Source: Natranaerobius thermophilus JW/NM-WN-LF
Lineage (GTDB): Bacteria > Bacillota > Natranaerobiia > Natranaerobiales > Natranaerobiaceae
Assembly (NCBI RefSeq): GCF_000020005.1
Contig: NC_010718.1
Location: 873,001 to 937,000, forward strand
Direction of reading: 5' to 3'
DNA: 64,000 nucleotides
The position numbers and the translations under genes are program-made. The notes beneath the pieces are model-generated. The model did not search any database and was not told the origin of the DNA. It was given only the letters and a program-made list of their open reading frames with translations. Positions 37,225 through 46,401 of this stretch are shown one piece after another (the first letter of the stretch is position 1; every line of letters begins with the position of its first letter).

Positions 37225-37246
37225 GTTAAATAACATGTTGTTTAAC
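37225..37246 (+). repeat. Near-palindromic hairpin within the NCS1 operon
   Basis: 22-bp imperfect palindrome centred on ACATGT with GTTAAA/TTTAAC ends. It may stabilise upstream mRNA or cause partial attenuation before the DUF917 gene. Confidence 0.35.
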
Positions 37247-37271
37247 ACATGTAAAAAAATGGAGGGATATA

Positions 37272-38372
37272 ATGAGAAAATTAACCAAACAATCTATTGA
37301 AGATATAGCCATTGGTGCCGCAATTTTAGGTACTGGAGGCGGGGGTGACCCTTATATTGGTAAATTGATGGCTTTATCAGCTATCGAAGAATATGGCCCC
37401 ATTACTTTATTGGATCCCGAGGAAATCAGTGATGAAGATTTAGTTGTTCCATCAGCTATGATGGGAGCTCCTACAGTCTTAGTTGAAAAAATCCCTAGTG
37501 GTGAAGAAGTTTTTAAATCATTTAGCGCTCTGGAGAGTTATCTTGGTAAAGAAGTAAAAGCAACCATGCCAATAGAAGCTGGCGGAGTTAATTCAATGAT
37601 GCCTTTAGCTTTGGCTGCTAAGCTGGGGTTACCGGTGATTGATGCTGATGGAATGGGACGAGCTTTCCCCGAACTACAGATGGTTACTTTTAGTATATAC
37701 GATGTTTCAGCAACTCCCATGGTCTTGGCTGATGAAAAGGGAAATAGCGTTTTATTCAACACTATAGATAACAAGTGGACGGAAGATTTGGCCAGGGGTG
37801 CCACCATAACTATGGGTGGCTCTACCATGGTTGCTATTTATCCTATGGATGGAGCTCAAGTTAAAGAAGGAGGTATTAAAAATATAGTAACTTTTACCGA
37901 AGAGATCGGAAAGGCTCTTAGAACAGCCAAGGAACAAGGAGCTAATCCTATTAAATCATTAAGTGAGGTTATGAATGGACATGTTGTGTTTACTGGAAAA
38001 ATTGTAGATATAAACAGGAGGACAGAAGGTGGTTTTGCCCGCGGGACAGCAATTTTGGAAGGAATAGATGATTTTCAGGGAAATAGTGCTTCCTTAGATT
38101 TTCAAAATGAGCATTTAGTGTGTCGAGTAAATGAAAAAGTAGCTGTTTCAGTTCCCGACCTTATAACTGTCCATGATGCCGAAACAGGTTACCCGATAAC
38201 TACAGAAGGTATGCGTTATGGGCAGCGTATTTTAGTCATGGGTTCACCCTGTACAGAAAAATGGAGAAGTGAAAAAGGATTAAGTCTTGTAGGCCCAGCT
38301 TATTTTGGATATGAAGATGTAGAATTTATACCTGTTGAAGATCGAATTAAGCAATTGAAAGGGGGTAATTAG
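37272..38372 (+). CDS. DUF917 family protein (hydantoinase-associated)
   Basis: 366 aa. Begins MRKLTKQSIEDIAIGAAILG with the glycine-rich TGGGGDPYIG and carries VPSAMMGAPTV, PIEAGGVNSMMPL and VIDADGMGRAFPELQM, all typical of DUF917. These proteins form the partner domain of hydantoinase/oxoprolinase-like enzymes and sit with permeases in catabolic operons; the exact chemistry is not established. TGGAGGG ribosome binding site; ends one base before the next start. Confidence 0.9.
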   Translation: MRKLTKQSIEDIAIGAAILGTGGGGDPYIGKLMALSAIEEYGPITLLDPEEISDEDLVVPSAMMGAPTVLVEKIPSGEEVFKSFSALESYLGKEVKATMPIEAGGVNSMMPLALAAKLGLPVIDADGMGRAFPELQMVTFSIYDVSATPMVLADEKGNSVLFNTIDNKWTEDLARGATITMGGSTMVAIYPMDGAQVKEGGIKNIVTFTEEIGKALRTAKEQGANPIKSLSEVMNGHVVFTGKIVDINRRTEGGFARGTAILEGIDDFQGNSASLDFQNEHLVCRVNEKVAVSVPDLITVHDAETGYPITTEGMRYGQRILVMGSPCTEKWRSEKGLSLVGPAYFGYEDVEFIPVEDRIKQLKGGN

Positions 38373-38373
38373 T

Positions 38374-39930
38374 TTGGCGTATAGGATAGGGATAGATGTT
38401 GGCGGCACCAATACAGATGCAGTTATAATTGATGAGAAGCTTAATGTACTTTCTAAGGCCAAACATCCGACAACGGAAGATGTCACGACTGGAATTTTTA
38501 ATGTTATAGAAAAAGTAGTTTCAGATAAAAATGTGGATACAAATAAGATTGAATACGCAATGCTAGGAACAACCCACTGTACTAACGCCATTGTAGAACG
38601 TAAAAATTTAAATAAAGTCCTTGTTATTCGTCTTGGTAAACCCGCTACTAGTGCTGTTAAACCCTTGACTGGATGGCCTGAAGACTTGAAATCAGTGATT
38701 GGCAATCATCAATATATTGTCCATGGTGGTCACGAGTTTGATGGTCGAAAAATTTCCGAATTAAAAGATGATGAGATCAGGGAAGTAGCTCGAGAAGTTA
38801 AAGGGAAAGTCAGTTCTGTAGCTATTACTTCAGTGTTTTCCCCGGTAAATGGTGAATTCGAGCAAAGGGCTAAAGAAATTTTACAAGATGAGCTGGGCGA
38901 AAATATAAATTTTTCATTATCGCATGAAATCGGTTCTATCGGTCTTGTAGAACGTGAAAATGCTACCGTGTTGAATGCTTCAGTAGTTGATGTAGCAAAA
39001 AAGGCAACAAAAGCATTCGAAAATGCCTTGAAAAAATTCAATATTAATGCCAAGCAATATTTTGGTCAAAACGATGGGACTTTAATGGCTATAGAATATG
39101 CAATTAAGTACCCAATATTGACTATCGCTTGTGGACCTACCAATAGTATTCGTGGTGCATGTTTCTTGACTGATCAAAAGGAAGGGCTAGTCGTAGATGT
39201 TGGTGGTACCACAACAGACATAGGTATATTAAACAAAGGTTTTCCTCGACAATCAACAATTTCAGTGGAAATTGGAGGCGTGAGGACTAACTTTCGAATG
39301 CCAGATCTGTTATCTCTTGGTTTAGGAGGAGGAACTATCATTCAAGGTGATGCCGCTGAATTCAGTATTGGACCAGCAAGTGTCGGTTATCAAATTACAA
39401 ATAAATCACAGGTCTTTGGCGGAGATACTCTAACAACGACAGATATAGCTGTAGCTGGAGGAATAGCGAATGTAGGAGATTCCAATAATTTAAATGATCT
39501 TGATAGTGAATTAGTGTCTTCTGTTTATCAAAAAATGACTTCTATGATTGAAGTTTCTATAGATAAAATGAAAACAGAGTCTACAGAGTTGCCTGTCATC
39601 CTCGTAGGTGGAGGAAGTATTCTCTTTCCTGATAAATTGGCCGGTGCTAGTAAAGTTTATAAACCAAATCATTATGAAGTAGCAAATGCAATTGGAGCTG
39701 CTATTTCACAGGTAAGCGGTGAAGTTGAACGAATCTATAATTTAAGTGATATGTCGAGGGAAGAAGCGGTTGAACAGGCAAAGCAAAAGGCCATTTCTGA
39801 AGCTATCAAAGCTGGGGCGGCAGAAGAAACTGTAGAAATAGTTGATGTTGAAGATGTGCCTTTAGCATATCTTCCTGGCAATGCTACTAGGATTAAAGCA
39901 AAAGCTGCGGGAGATTTATTAATTGAATAA
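38374..39930 (+). CDS. Hydantoinase/oxoprolinase family protein (HyuA-like)
   Basis: 518 aa of the ATP-dependent hydantoinase/oxoprolinase ASKHA fold. RIGIDVGGTNTDAVIID is the phosphate-1 loop; GTTHCTNAIVERK, LVVDVGGTTTDIGIL and LVGGGSILFP follow. Presumably hydrolyses an imide-like ring such as hydantoin or 5-oxoproline with ATP, working with DUF917. TTG start with AAAGGGGG upstream and a one-base gap from DUF917. No HyuB subunit is present, so this is the shorter, DUF917-linked type. Confidence 0.9.
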   Translation: MAYRIGIDVGGTNTDAVIIDEKLNVLSKAKHPTTEDVTTGIFNVIEKVVSDKNVDTNKIEYAMLGTTHCTNAIVERKNLNKVLVIRLGKPATSAVKPLTGWPEDLKSVIGNHQYIVHGGHEFDGRKISELKDDEIREVAREVKGKVSSVAITSVFSPVNGEFEQRAKEILQDELGENINFSLSHEIGSIGLVERENATVLNASVVDVAKKATKAFENALKKFNINAKQYFGQNDGTLMAIEYAIKYPILTIACGPTNSIRGACFLTDQKEGLVVDVGGTTTDIGILNKGFPRQSTISVEIGGVRTNFRMPDLLSLGLGGGTIIQGDAAEFSIGPASVGYQITNKSQVFGGDTLTTTDIAVAGGIANVGDSNNLNDLDSELVSSVYQKMTSMIEVSIDKMKTESTELPVILVGGGSILFPDKLAGASKVYKPNHYEVANAIGAAISQVSGEVERIYNLSDMSREEAVEQAKQKAISEAIKAGAAEETVEIVDVEDVPLAYLPGNATRIKAKAAGDLLIE

Positions 39931-39968
39931 TCAAAATCATAATCATATTTAAATTAAGTTAGTTTAAT

Positions 39969-40036
39969 ATCCCCCTCTGGGCGGTGACAGTCAGTTAATT
40001 AGGCTTATGACTGTATCGACTCTATAGGGGGATTTT
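39969..40036 (+). terminator. Terminator of the NCS1 operon
   Basis: Outer stem ATCCCCCT/AGGGGGAT plus an inner stem ACAGTCA/TGACTGT, then TTTTATAATTTT. Confidence 0.85.
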
Positions 40037-40160
40037 ATAATTTTGCGTAGTAAAAAATATTTTATTAGTTAAAGTGAAGTTTAGACTTGCTAAATATAAA
40101 ATAACTTCTATATAATAGTTATAGTGTTTAACTAAATTTGGTGTAAAAGAGGTGTGAGTT

Positions 40161-41090
40161 ATGGGGGCCAATGAAGCTAAAAAAGGGGTTTTTCTAGGAT
40201 TATCAGCTTATATTCTCTGGGGATTACTCCCTCTTTACTGGGATTTATTAGACCAAGTGCCGGCTGAACAAGTTCTTGCTCACCGAATATTTTGGTCTTG
40301 CTTTTTTGTTGGATTTATTGTGTGTATTAATAAAAACTGGAGAATGGTAGGAAATATTTTTAAAAGTAGAAGGAATTTGGCCATAACTTTGTTGGCCGCT
40401 GTTGTTATCAGTGCGAACTGGTTCACTTACATTTGGGGAGTTCAGGCCAATAGGGTAGTAGAAGCTAGTATGGGATATTATATAAATCCTTTAGTAGCTG
40501 TGATGTTAGGTGTATTGGTATTAAAGGAAAAATTGAGTACCACTAAGAAAATATCAGTTGCCATTGCCACCCTAGGTGTATTAGTGATGACATTCAGTTA
40601 TGGACAATTTCCTTGGGTCGCATTAGTGCTGGCATTTACTTTTGCGTTTTACGGATTAATAAAAAAGACTATCCCTGTCGATCCTATACCGGGGTTGTTT
40701 TTGGAAACAGCTATTTTAGCACCAATTGTTTTAGCATACTTAACTTTTCATGAAGTTCAAGGGACGGGAGCCCTAGGGGACGCTCCTTTACATCTGATTT
40801 TATTGTTAATGGGAGCAGGGGTGGCCACATCAACACCGCTACTTTTATTTTCCATGGCGGCAAGGAAAGTAAAATTGTCAACTGTAGGGTTTATGCAGTA
40901 CATTTCTCCTACCCTTAGCTTGTATTTAGGGGTATTTATTTTTAATGAACCCTTCACATCAATTCATTTATTTACTTTTGGCTGCATTTGGATTGCCCTA
41001 GCCTTATATACCTGGGATAGTGTTAAAACCTATAGAGAAAGTCGGAATATGAAAGCAGAAGCTGTATCTTCTACATCAAATTATGATTAG
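40161..41090 (+). CDS. RarD-like EamA-family transporter
   Basis: 309 aa, ten membrane helices in two EamA halves. YILWGLLPLYWDLL, VLAHRIFWSC, NWFTYIWGV and GYYINPLVAVMLGVLVLKE are characteristic of RarD. RarD proteins are assumed drug/metabolite exporters; substrate unknown. Probably cotranscribed with the following YdcZ-type gene 32 bp downstream. Confidence 0.93.
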   Translation: MGANEAKKGVFLGLSAYILWGLLPLYWDLLDQVPAEQVLAHRIFWSCFFVGFIVCINKNWRMVGNIFKSRRNLAITLLAAVVISANWFTYIWGVQANRVVEASMGYYINPLVAVMLGVLVLKEKLSTTKKISVAIATLGVLVMTFSYGQFPWVALVLAFTFAFYGLIKKTIPVDPIPGLFLETAILAPIVLAYLTFHEVQGTGALGDAPLHLILLLMGAGVATSTPLLLFSMAARKVKLSTVGFMQYISPTLSLYLGVFIFNEPFTSIHLFTFGCIWIALALYTWDSVKTYRESRNMKAEAVSSTSNYD

Positions 41091-41122
41091 TCGATTAGTC
41101 TGAAAAAAGGAGCGGAGTAATT

Positions 41123-41557
41123 ATGGCACAAGGCGTTATTTTTTCTATTTTAGCAGGGATATTTGTAACAGTACAGGGAGTTTTTAATGCCAGGTTAAGT
41201 GATCAAATAAATTTTTGGCATACTAATACCTGGGTCCATGGGACTGGATTTTTGGTAGCTCTTACAATGCTAATGATTCTAGAAGGAACTCCCAATTTTT
41301 CGAATATGACCAATGTAAAGCCTCATTATCTTTTGGGTGGAGTTATGGGAGCAATAATAGTATTTAGCGTAATGAAAGGGGTAAGTGTCCTAGGAGCCAG
41401 CTATGCCATCACGCTGTTATTAATGGCTCAAATTGTATCAAGCTTAATAGTCAGTGTTTTTGGGCTCTTTGGAGACCCGACGGTAAACCTTTCGATAACC
41501 CAAATACTCGGTCTTGTAATGATGGTTGCAGGAGTTTTACTGTACCAATTGTTTTAA
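41123..41557 (+). CDS. DMT-superfamily transporter, YdcZ/DUF606 type
   Basis: 144 aa, five membrane helices, starting AQGVIFSILAGIFVTVQGVFNARLS, with WVHGTGFLV and GASYAITLLLMAQIVSSLIV, matching DUF606. Such half-size transporters may dimerise. AAAAAGGAGCGG ribosome binding site. Confidence 0.88.
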   Translation: MAQGVIFSILAGIFVTVQGVFNARLSDQINFWHTNTWVHGTGFLVALTMLMILEGTPNFSNMTNVKPHYLLGGVMGAIIVFSVMKGVSVLGASYAITLLLMAQIVSSLIVSVFGLFGDPTVNLSITQILGLVMMVAGVLLYQLF

Positions 41558-41675
41558 TAAGTTATACCTTCAAAGTTGTATGGTATTGAACTTTTTCTGG
41601 AAAACTAAAATTAAATACCCATCCACTAGATAATTAAGTTGTGTTATTTTATTTGGAAAACTTTGGAGGTATAAC

Positions 41676-44006
41676 ATGAACGAAATTCGTTATGGTCTAC
41701 TTAAAGAAAGAACTAGGATAGAACTTGGTTTTGCTACCATCCATGGCCTGACAGTGGAAGAATTAGAGGAACATTTGTCAATTACAGACCGCAATCAAGA
41801 GAGAATTTATTTTGATAAAGTTTTGATTGAAGATGCTGAGGAGAGTGTTTCTGTCTACGGGGAGTTTGATGTCCATAAAGCACCTTACCAAGTAACGTTT
41901 CATGAAATGTCAGCTACGGTAATTGTAAGTTGGCAACTCAAAGATGAACTTTACGCTTATAATGGATCTTTAGGCCCGGAACTTCATCAAGATGGATCAG
42001 CTACATTGAAACTTTGGTCTCCTAGTGCAGATAATGTTTCCGTTATTTTATACGATCGCTATGACCAATATAAGATCGTAGCAAATAGTATTGATATGAC
42101 TCGCGGTCAGCGCGGTGTATGGGAAGTGACATTAGATCAAAGGAATACGGGAATTCATGACTTAACCGGTTATTATTATCACTATAAAATAAAACGTTGT
42201 GATGAAGTCGTGACTGCCCTAGACCCTTACGCCCCTTCTATGGCAGCTTGGGATAGCAATCAAGAAAATAAACTTAGAATTGGCAAAGCTGCCATTGTGG
42301 ATCCATCTTCAATAGGGCCAGAGTTAGATTTTGCCCGTATCGAAGGGTTCAAAAAACGGGAAGATGCAATTATCTACGAAATCCACGTCCGTGATTTTAC
42401 TTCTGATCCATCCCTTGACAGTGAATTGGAATCTCAGTTCGGGACTTTTTCTGCCTTTATTGAAAAACTTGATTATATTAAAAATTTGGGTGTTACACAT
42501 ATTCAATTACTCCCGGTGATGAACTATTACATTGTGGATGAACTTAATAATGATCAGCGCTTCATGGAGTACTCCTCAGCCCACAATAACTATAATTGGG
42601 GTTATGATCCCCATAACTATTTTTCTTTAACAGGTATGTATTCAGAAAACCCCGAAGACCCAAAGCAGCGGATTAGAGAATTTAAAAATCTGGTAAATGA
42701 AATTCACCGCCGTGGCATGGGTGTGATCTTGGATGCAGTTTATAATCACACAGCAAGGGTTCATATTTTCGAAGATTTAGAGCCTAATTATTATCATTTT
42801 ATGGAAGCTGACGGGACACCTCGTACTAGTTTTGGAGGCGGTCGTCTGGGTACAACACATAAAATGGCTCGGCGCATTGTTGTGGATTCAATTTTGTACT
42901 GGGTTAAAGAGTTCAAAGTAGATGGATTTCGATTTGACATGATGGGTGACCATGACGCAGAAACTATCCAGATGGCTTACGATAAAGCTAAAGAGATTAA
43001 CCCTGAAATTGTCATGATCGGTGAAGGTTGGTTGACTTTTGCCGGAGATCAATTAGATCCTGAAGTACCGGCGGCAGATCAACACTGGATGCAATTTACA
43101 AATAGTGTTGGTTGTTTTTCCGATGAGTTTCGTAATGAATTAAAATCAGGTTTTGGAATGGAAGGTGAGCCTCGCTTTATCACTGGAGGCGGTCGTCATA
43201 TTGGGAAAATTTTTGATAATTTAAGGGCGAACCCTCATAATTTTAAGGCAACTAACCCTGGAGATGTAGTTCCCTATATTGCGGCTCATGACAATTTAAC
43301 CCTGCACGATGTAATTGCATTTTCCATCCAAAAAGATCCCGAATACCATCAAGAAGAAATTCAAAAACGTATTCGACTGGGAAATCTCATGACTCTGACT
43401 GCCCAGGGAACATCTTTTCTCCATGCAGGCCAAGAATTTGGGCGTACAAAACAATTTCGTCATCGAGATTATCAAGGATGGGTGGATGACCTACCAGCTA
43501 ATTCCACATTTATGACCAATAAAGACGGTGAACCCTTTAATTTCCCTTATTTTATTCACAATTCTTATGATTCTTCTGATGCTGTAAATAAGTTTGATTG
43601 GCAGAAAGCTACTAATATAGAAGAGTACCCGATGAATGTCATGACGCGAGAATTTACACGAGGTTTGATAAAACTTCGCAGGTCAACAGATGCTTTCAGA
43701 CATGGAACAATTTCAGAAATTGATGAACATGTGAAAATGATCCATGCTCCAGAGATTCATGATCACGACCTTTTAATTGGGTATAGAACCGAGTCTTCAG
43801 ACGAAACTGAAGAATACCTGGTTTTTGTCAATGCAGACGAACGTGAACGTGAATTGACTGTAACTGATTATGATTTAGCCCGGGGGGAAGTGATAGTGGA
43901 TAGTAATGAAGCAGGTACTGAAGAGGTCAAGGAGCCATCAGGATTTGAATTGACTTCTGATGGCATAAGAATTGATCCTTTATCTGCAGTAATTATTAGA
44001 TTGTAA
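41676..44006 (+). CDS. pulA: Type I pullulanase
   Basis: 776 aa, debranching alpha-1,6-glucosidase of GH13. An N-terminal domain and CBM48-like domain (TLKLWSPSADNVSVILYD, about residues 110-200) precede the catalytic barrel. The type I hallmark YNWGYDP is at 306-312, catalytic nucleophile D421 in GFRFDMMG, acid/base E450 in IGEGW, and D539 in AAHDNLTLHD. There is no signal peptide, so the enzyme acts inside the cell, probably on glycogen or imported maltodextrins. TGGAGG ribosome binding site. No glycogen genes adjoin. Confidence 0.95.
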   Translation: MNEIRYGLLKERTRIELGFATIHGLTVEELEEHLSITDRNQERIYFDKVLIEDAEESVSVYGEFDVHKAPYQVTFHEMSATVIVSWQLKDELYAYNGSLGPELHQDGSATLKLWSPSADNVSVILYDRYDQYKIVANSIDMTRGQRGVWEVTLDQRNTGIHDLTGYYYHYKIKRCDEVVTALDPYAPSMAAWDSNQENKLRIGKAAIVDPSSIGPELDFARIEGFKKREDAIIYEIHVRDFTSDPSLDSELESQFGTFSAFIEKLDYIKNLGVTHIQLLPVMNYYIVDELNNDQRFMEYSSAHNNYNWGYDPHNYFSLTGMYSENPEDPKQRIREFKNLVNEIHRRGMGVILDAVYNHTARVHIFEDLEPNYYHFMEADGTPRTSFGGGRLGTTHKMARRIVVDSILYWVKEFKVDGFRFDMMGDHDAETIQMAYDKAKEINPEIVMIGEGWLTFAGDQLDPEVPAADQHWMQFTNSVGCFSDEFRNELKSGFGMEGEPRFITGGGRHIGKIFDNLRANPHNFKATNPGDVVPYIAAHDNLTLHDVIAFSIQKDPEYHQEEIQKRIRLGNLMTLTAQGTSFLHAGQEFGRTKQFRHRDYQGWVDDLPANSTFMTNKDGEPFNFPYFIHNSYDSSDAVNKFDWQKATNIEEYPMNVMTREFTRGLIKLRRSTDAFRHGTISEIDEHVKMIHAPEIHDHDLLIGYRTESSDETEEYLVFVNADERERELTVTDYDLARGEVIVDSNEAGTEEVKEPSGFELTSDGIRIDPLSAVIIRL

Positions 44007-44041
44007 TCCGGTGAAGCATAGCTGATGTCTGGAGGGAGTAT

Positions 44042-44368
44042 ATGTTTGGACAATTATTTTTGGGAATTTATTTTATTATTAAAGGCATAGTAGAATTTAG
44101 GGTAAAGAAACCGGACAAGCCAAATATTTTTATATCCGAAGCTTTAATTAACAGTATGCCCCATGAAATTTTGCCCGAATATTTGAACAAATTAGGGATG
44201 GCACATATAGGCCTGGGTATACTTATTGCCACTATGGGACAAGTAGAGTATTGGTTTGACCCAAATATTGAAATTTTTATTACAACATATATTGTATTGG
44301 GAGCAATATTCCTTGGAACAATATTTATTTTAAATAAAAAGTATACTGGTAAATTTATTATACGGTAA
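44042..44368 (+). CDS. Small membrane protein of unknown function
   Basis: 108 aa with three predicted helices: an N-terminal LFLGIYFIIKGIVEF, then GMAHIGLGILIATMG and TTYIVLGAIFLGTIFIL, ending in basic NKKYTGKFIIR. GGAGGGAG upstream of the ATG and only 35 bp after pulA. No family recognised. Confidence 0.6.
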   Translation: MFGQLFLGIYFIIKGIVEFRVKKPDKPNIFISEALINSMPHEILPEYLNKLGMAHIGLGILIATMGQVEYWFDPNIEIFITTYIVLGAIFLGTIFILNKKYTGKFIIR

Positions 44369-44525
44369 ATGACTAGACCTTAGGGGTTTGTTTATTTAAC
44401 TAACAAAAAATTTCTACCTTGTCTTTTAGCATCGTATAGTTTTATTTTTTAGGGTTCATCTTATTAGGACAACTAACCTAGCTACAGACAAAACTGAAAC
44501 AAACGAGGGTGATAAATAATAAAAT

Positions 44526-46130
44526 TTAAATAAGAAGTGCTAATAACTGGGATGAAATTGCTACAAGTATTAAAGCTAGTGGATAAACAGCTGCATAGGC
44601 GACGGAAGGTTCTTCTGAATCAGTAATATCATTTAAAGCTCCTAATCCAGGAGTACTTGTCATACCACCACAAATAGCACCTAAACCATGCACCAAATTC
44701 AGTTTAAATACTCTTTGAACTAGCCATGCAGAAATGATTAAAGGTACCAGGGTGATAACTGCCCCACTGGCAAATATTCCAATACCGTGTTTCGCTATGA
44801 CTGTAACAAGATCTGAGCCGGCGGAAGTTCCGGCTCCTGCCAAAAAGAGAGTTAAGCCCAAGCTATTGATGGTATTTAAACCTGAACTATTAAATCTGGC
44901 CTTTAGAGGTCCGATCCTTCCAAAGTGAGATGCGATTAACCCTGCAAATAAGGGACCTCCTGCTACTCCAATTTGTATAGTACCAAGTCCTGGAATAAAT
45001 ATAGGTATCATTCCCAGTAAGATTCCGCTCAATAGGAAAACACTAATAGGAAGCATGTCTACATCGGATACCTGCAGATGTTTCGAGGCAAACAAATCTT
45101 TTAGTTCTTTTAAAGATTTATCTGTCCCTACTGCGGTACAAATATCACCCTTATCAAGTGTTTTTCCGGGTTTAGGTAAAAATTCTATACCACTACGCTC
45201 TACTCTGGTAATCGTTACACCTGGATTATGTCTTAGGTTTAACTCTTGCAGGGTTTTCCCTGCTAAATCATCCCTATTCATAATAATGTTTTCAACTTCT
45301 GTATCTGTTTCTTCCTTTGTTTTATCATTAATTTCTACACTAGGTCCAAAATAATCATCAACCTTTTTGAGTTCTTCGGAAGTGCCTACAACATTAATGT
45401 GATCACCCTGTAATAGCACAGCATCATTTCTGCCGACAAAACTCCTATCGTGTCTAAAAATCCTGCTGATAATTACTTCAGCCTTTTTTTGAAGTTTGAT
45501 TTCCGCTAAAGTTTTCTTATGTAGTTCAGGGTTTTCTACTCTGAAAGCTTTGGAAATCAGGTTCTTTCTCTGTTGTTTCCTTTCTTTATCTGCTTCAGCA
45601 CTCTGTAAAGCTTCTAAAAAGCTGTCTTTTTTAATTTTGGGAACCAGTTGGACAAACATAACAACTGCAATGACACCAAAGGGATAGGCAATCCCATAAC
45701 CAACAGAAGCCATAGGGTCTCCGGTGGCTTCAATGGCAGCTGCCAGTCCCGGTGTACTTGTTAGGGCACCTGTCATCAATCCTATGCCAAGGGGTGCTGG
45801 AATGTTTAATAATTTTGATAACATTAATGTAATTAAACCGGTAGAGATAACTATAGCAAGTCCTATTCCGCTGAATGCTATACCTTTACGTTTTAGCATT
45901 CGGAAAAATCTAGGCCCCGCTTTTAAACCTACCGAGAGTACAAATAAAGCAAGTCCTAAATCCTGAGCTACCTTAGGTATTTCAAAGCCAAAATGTCCCA
46001 TTAATAATGCAACCAATAGAACTCCTGAAGCTCCTAATTTCAAACCTTTGAATTGTATGCTTCCCAGTAATAATCCCAATAAAATGATAGTGAATATTGT
46101 TAATACTGGTGTTTCATGGAATATCGACAT
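44526..46130 (-). CDS. AspT/YidE-family putative transporter with two TrkA-C domains
   Basis: 534 aa. Two membrane halves (residues ~1-165 and ~370-534), each with a duplicated glycine-rich motif: GLMTGALTSTPGLAAAIEA and CGGMTSTPGLGALND. Between them are two TrkA-C (RCK_C) regulatory domains. This layout is the aspartate:alanine exchanger (AAEx) family. AspT itself exchanges aspartate for alanine, but most homologues are uncharacterised. Monocistronic, GGAGGAA ribosome binding site. Confidence 0.9.
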   Translation of the reverse strand: MSIFHETPVLTIFTIILLGLLLGSIQFKGLKLGASGVLLVALLMGHFGFEIPKVAQDLGLALFVLSVGLKAGPRFFRMLKRKGIAFSGIGLAIVISTGLITLMLSKLLNIPAPLGIGLMTGALTSTPGLAAAIEATGDPMASVGYGIAYPFGVIAVVMFVQLVPKIKKDSFLEALQSAEADKERKQQRKNLISKAFRVENPELHKKTLAEIKLQKKAEVIISRIFRHDRSFVGRNDAVLLQGDHINVVGTSEELKKVDDYFGPSVEINDKTKEETDTEVENIIMNRDDLAGKTLQELNLRHNPGVTITRVERSGIEFLPKPGKTLDKGDICTAVGTDKSLKELKDLFASKHLQVSDVDMLPISVFLLSGILLGMIPIFIPGLGTIQIGVAGGPLFAGLIASHFGRIGPLKARFNSSGLNTINSLGLTLFLAGAGTSAGSDLVTVIAKHGIGIFASGAVITLVPLIISAWLVQRVFKLNLVHGLGAICGGMTSTPGLGALNDITDSEEPSVAYAAVYPLALILVAISSQLLALLI

Positions 46131-46186
46131 TGTAGAAATTCCTCCATATTTATAAATTAAATAAAAATTTTACGATAAACAGCAGC

Positions 46187-46222
46187 AGAAAGCCCACCGC
46201 TTTAGTTATGGGAGTTTGGCAA
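46187..46222 (+). mobile_element. Possible IS200/IS605 right-end (omega RNA hairpin-like) remnant
   Basis: GCCCACCGCTTTAGTTATGG followed by GAGTTTGGC. In IS200/IS605-type elements the transposon right end commonly has a hairpin of the form CCCACCGC-TTTA-GCGGTGGG just before the cleavage site. Here the 5' arm and TTTAG loop fit but the 3' arm is degenerate (TTATGGG). No tnpA or tnpB is nearby. A resemblance from memory, not a confirmed match. Confidence 0.35.
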
Positions 46223-46401
46223 TGTTTAAAACAACACCCTTTTTATCTTACAATAAGATTGATTGTTTGAAAAGTAGATCTAAAAAGGAATTGTGTTTTA
46301 GATACAGAAGAAATATAGCACCAAGAACTCCAATTAAATGATGAAAGGTGAATTATCTTGACGGGTAATAAAGGAAAGCCAGTAGAATGAGGAGGTAAAC
46401 C

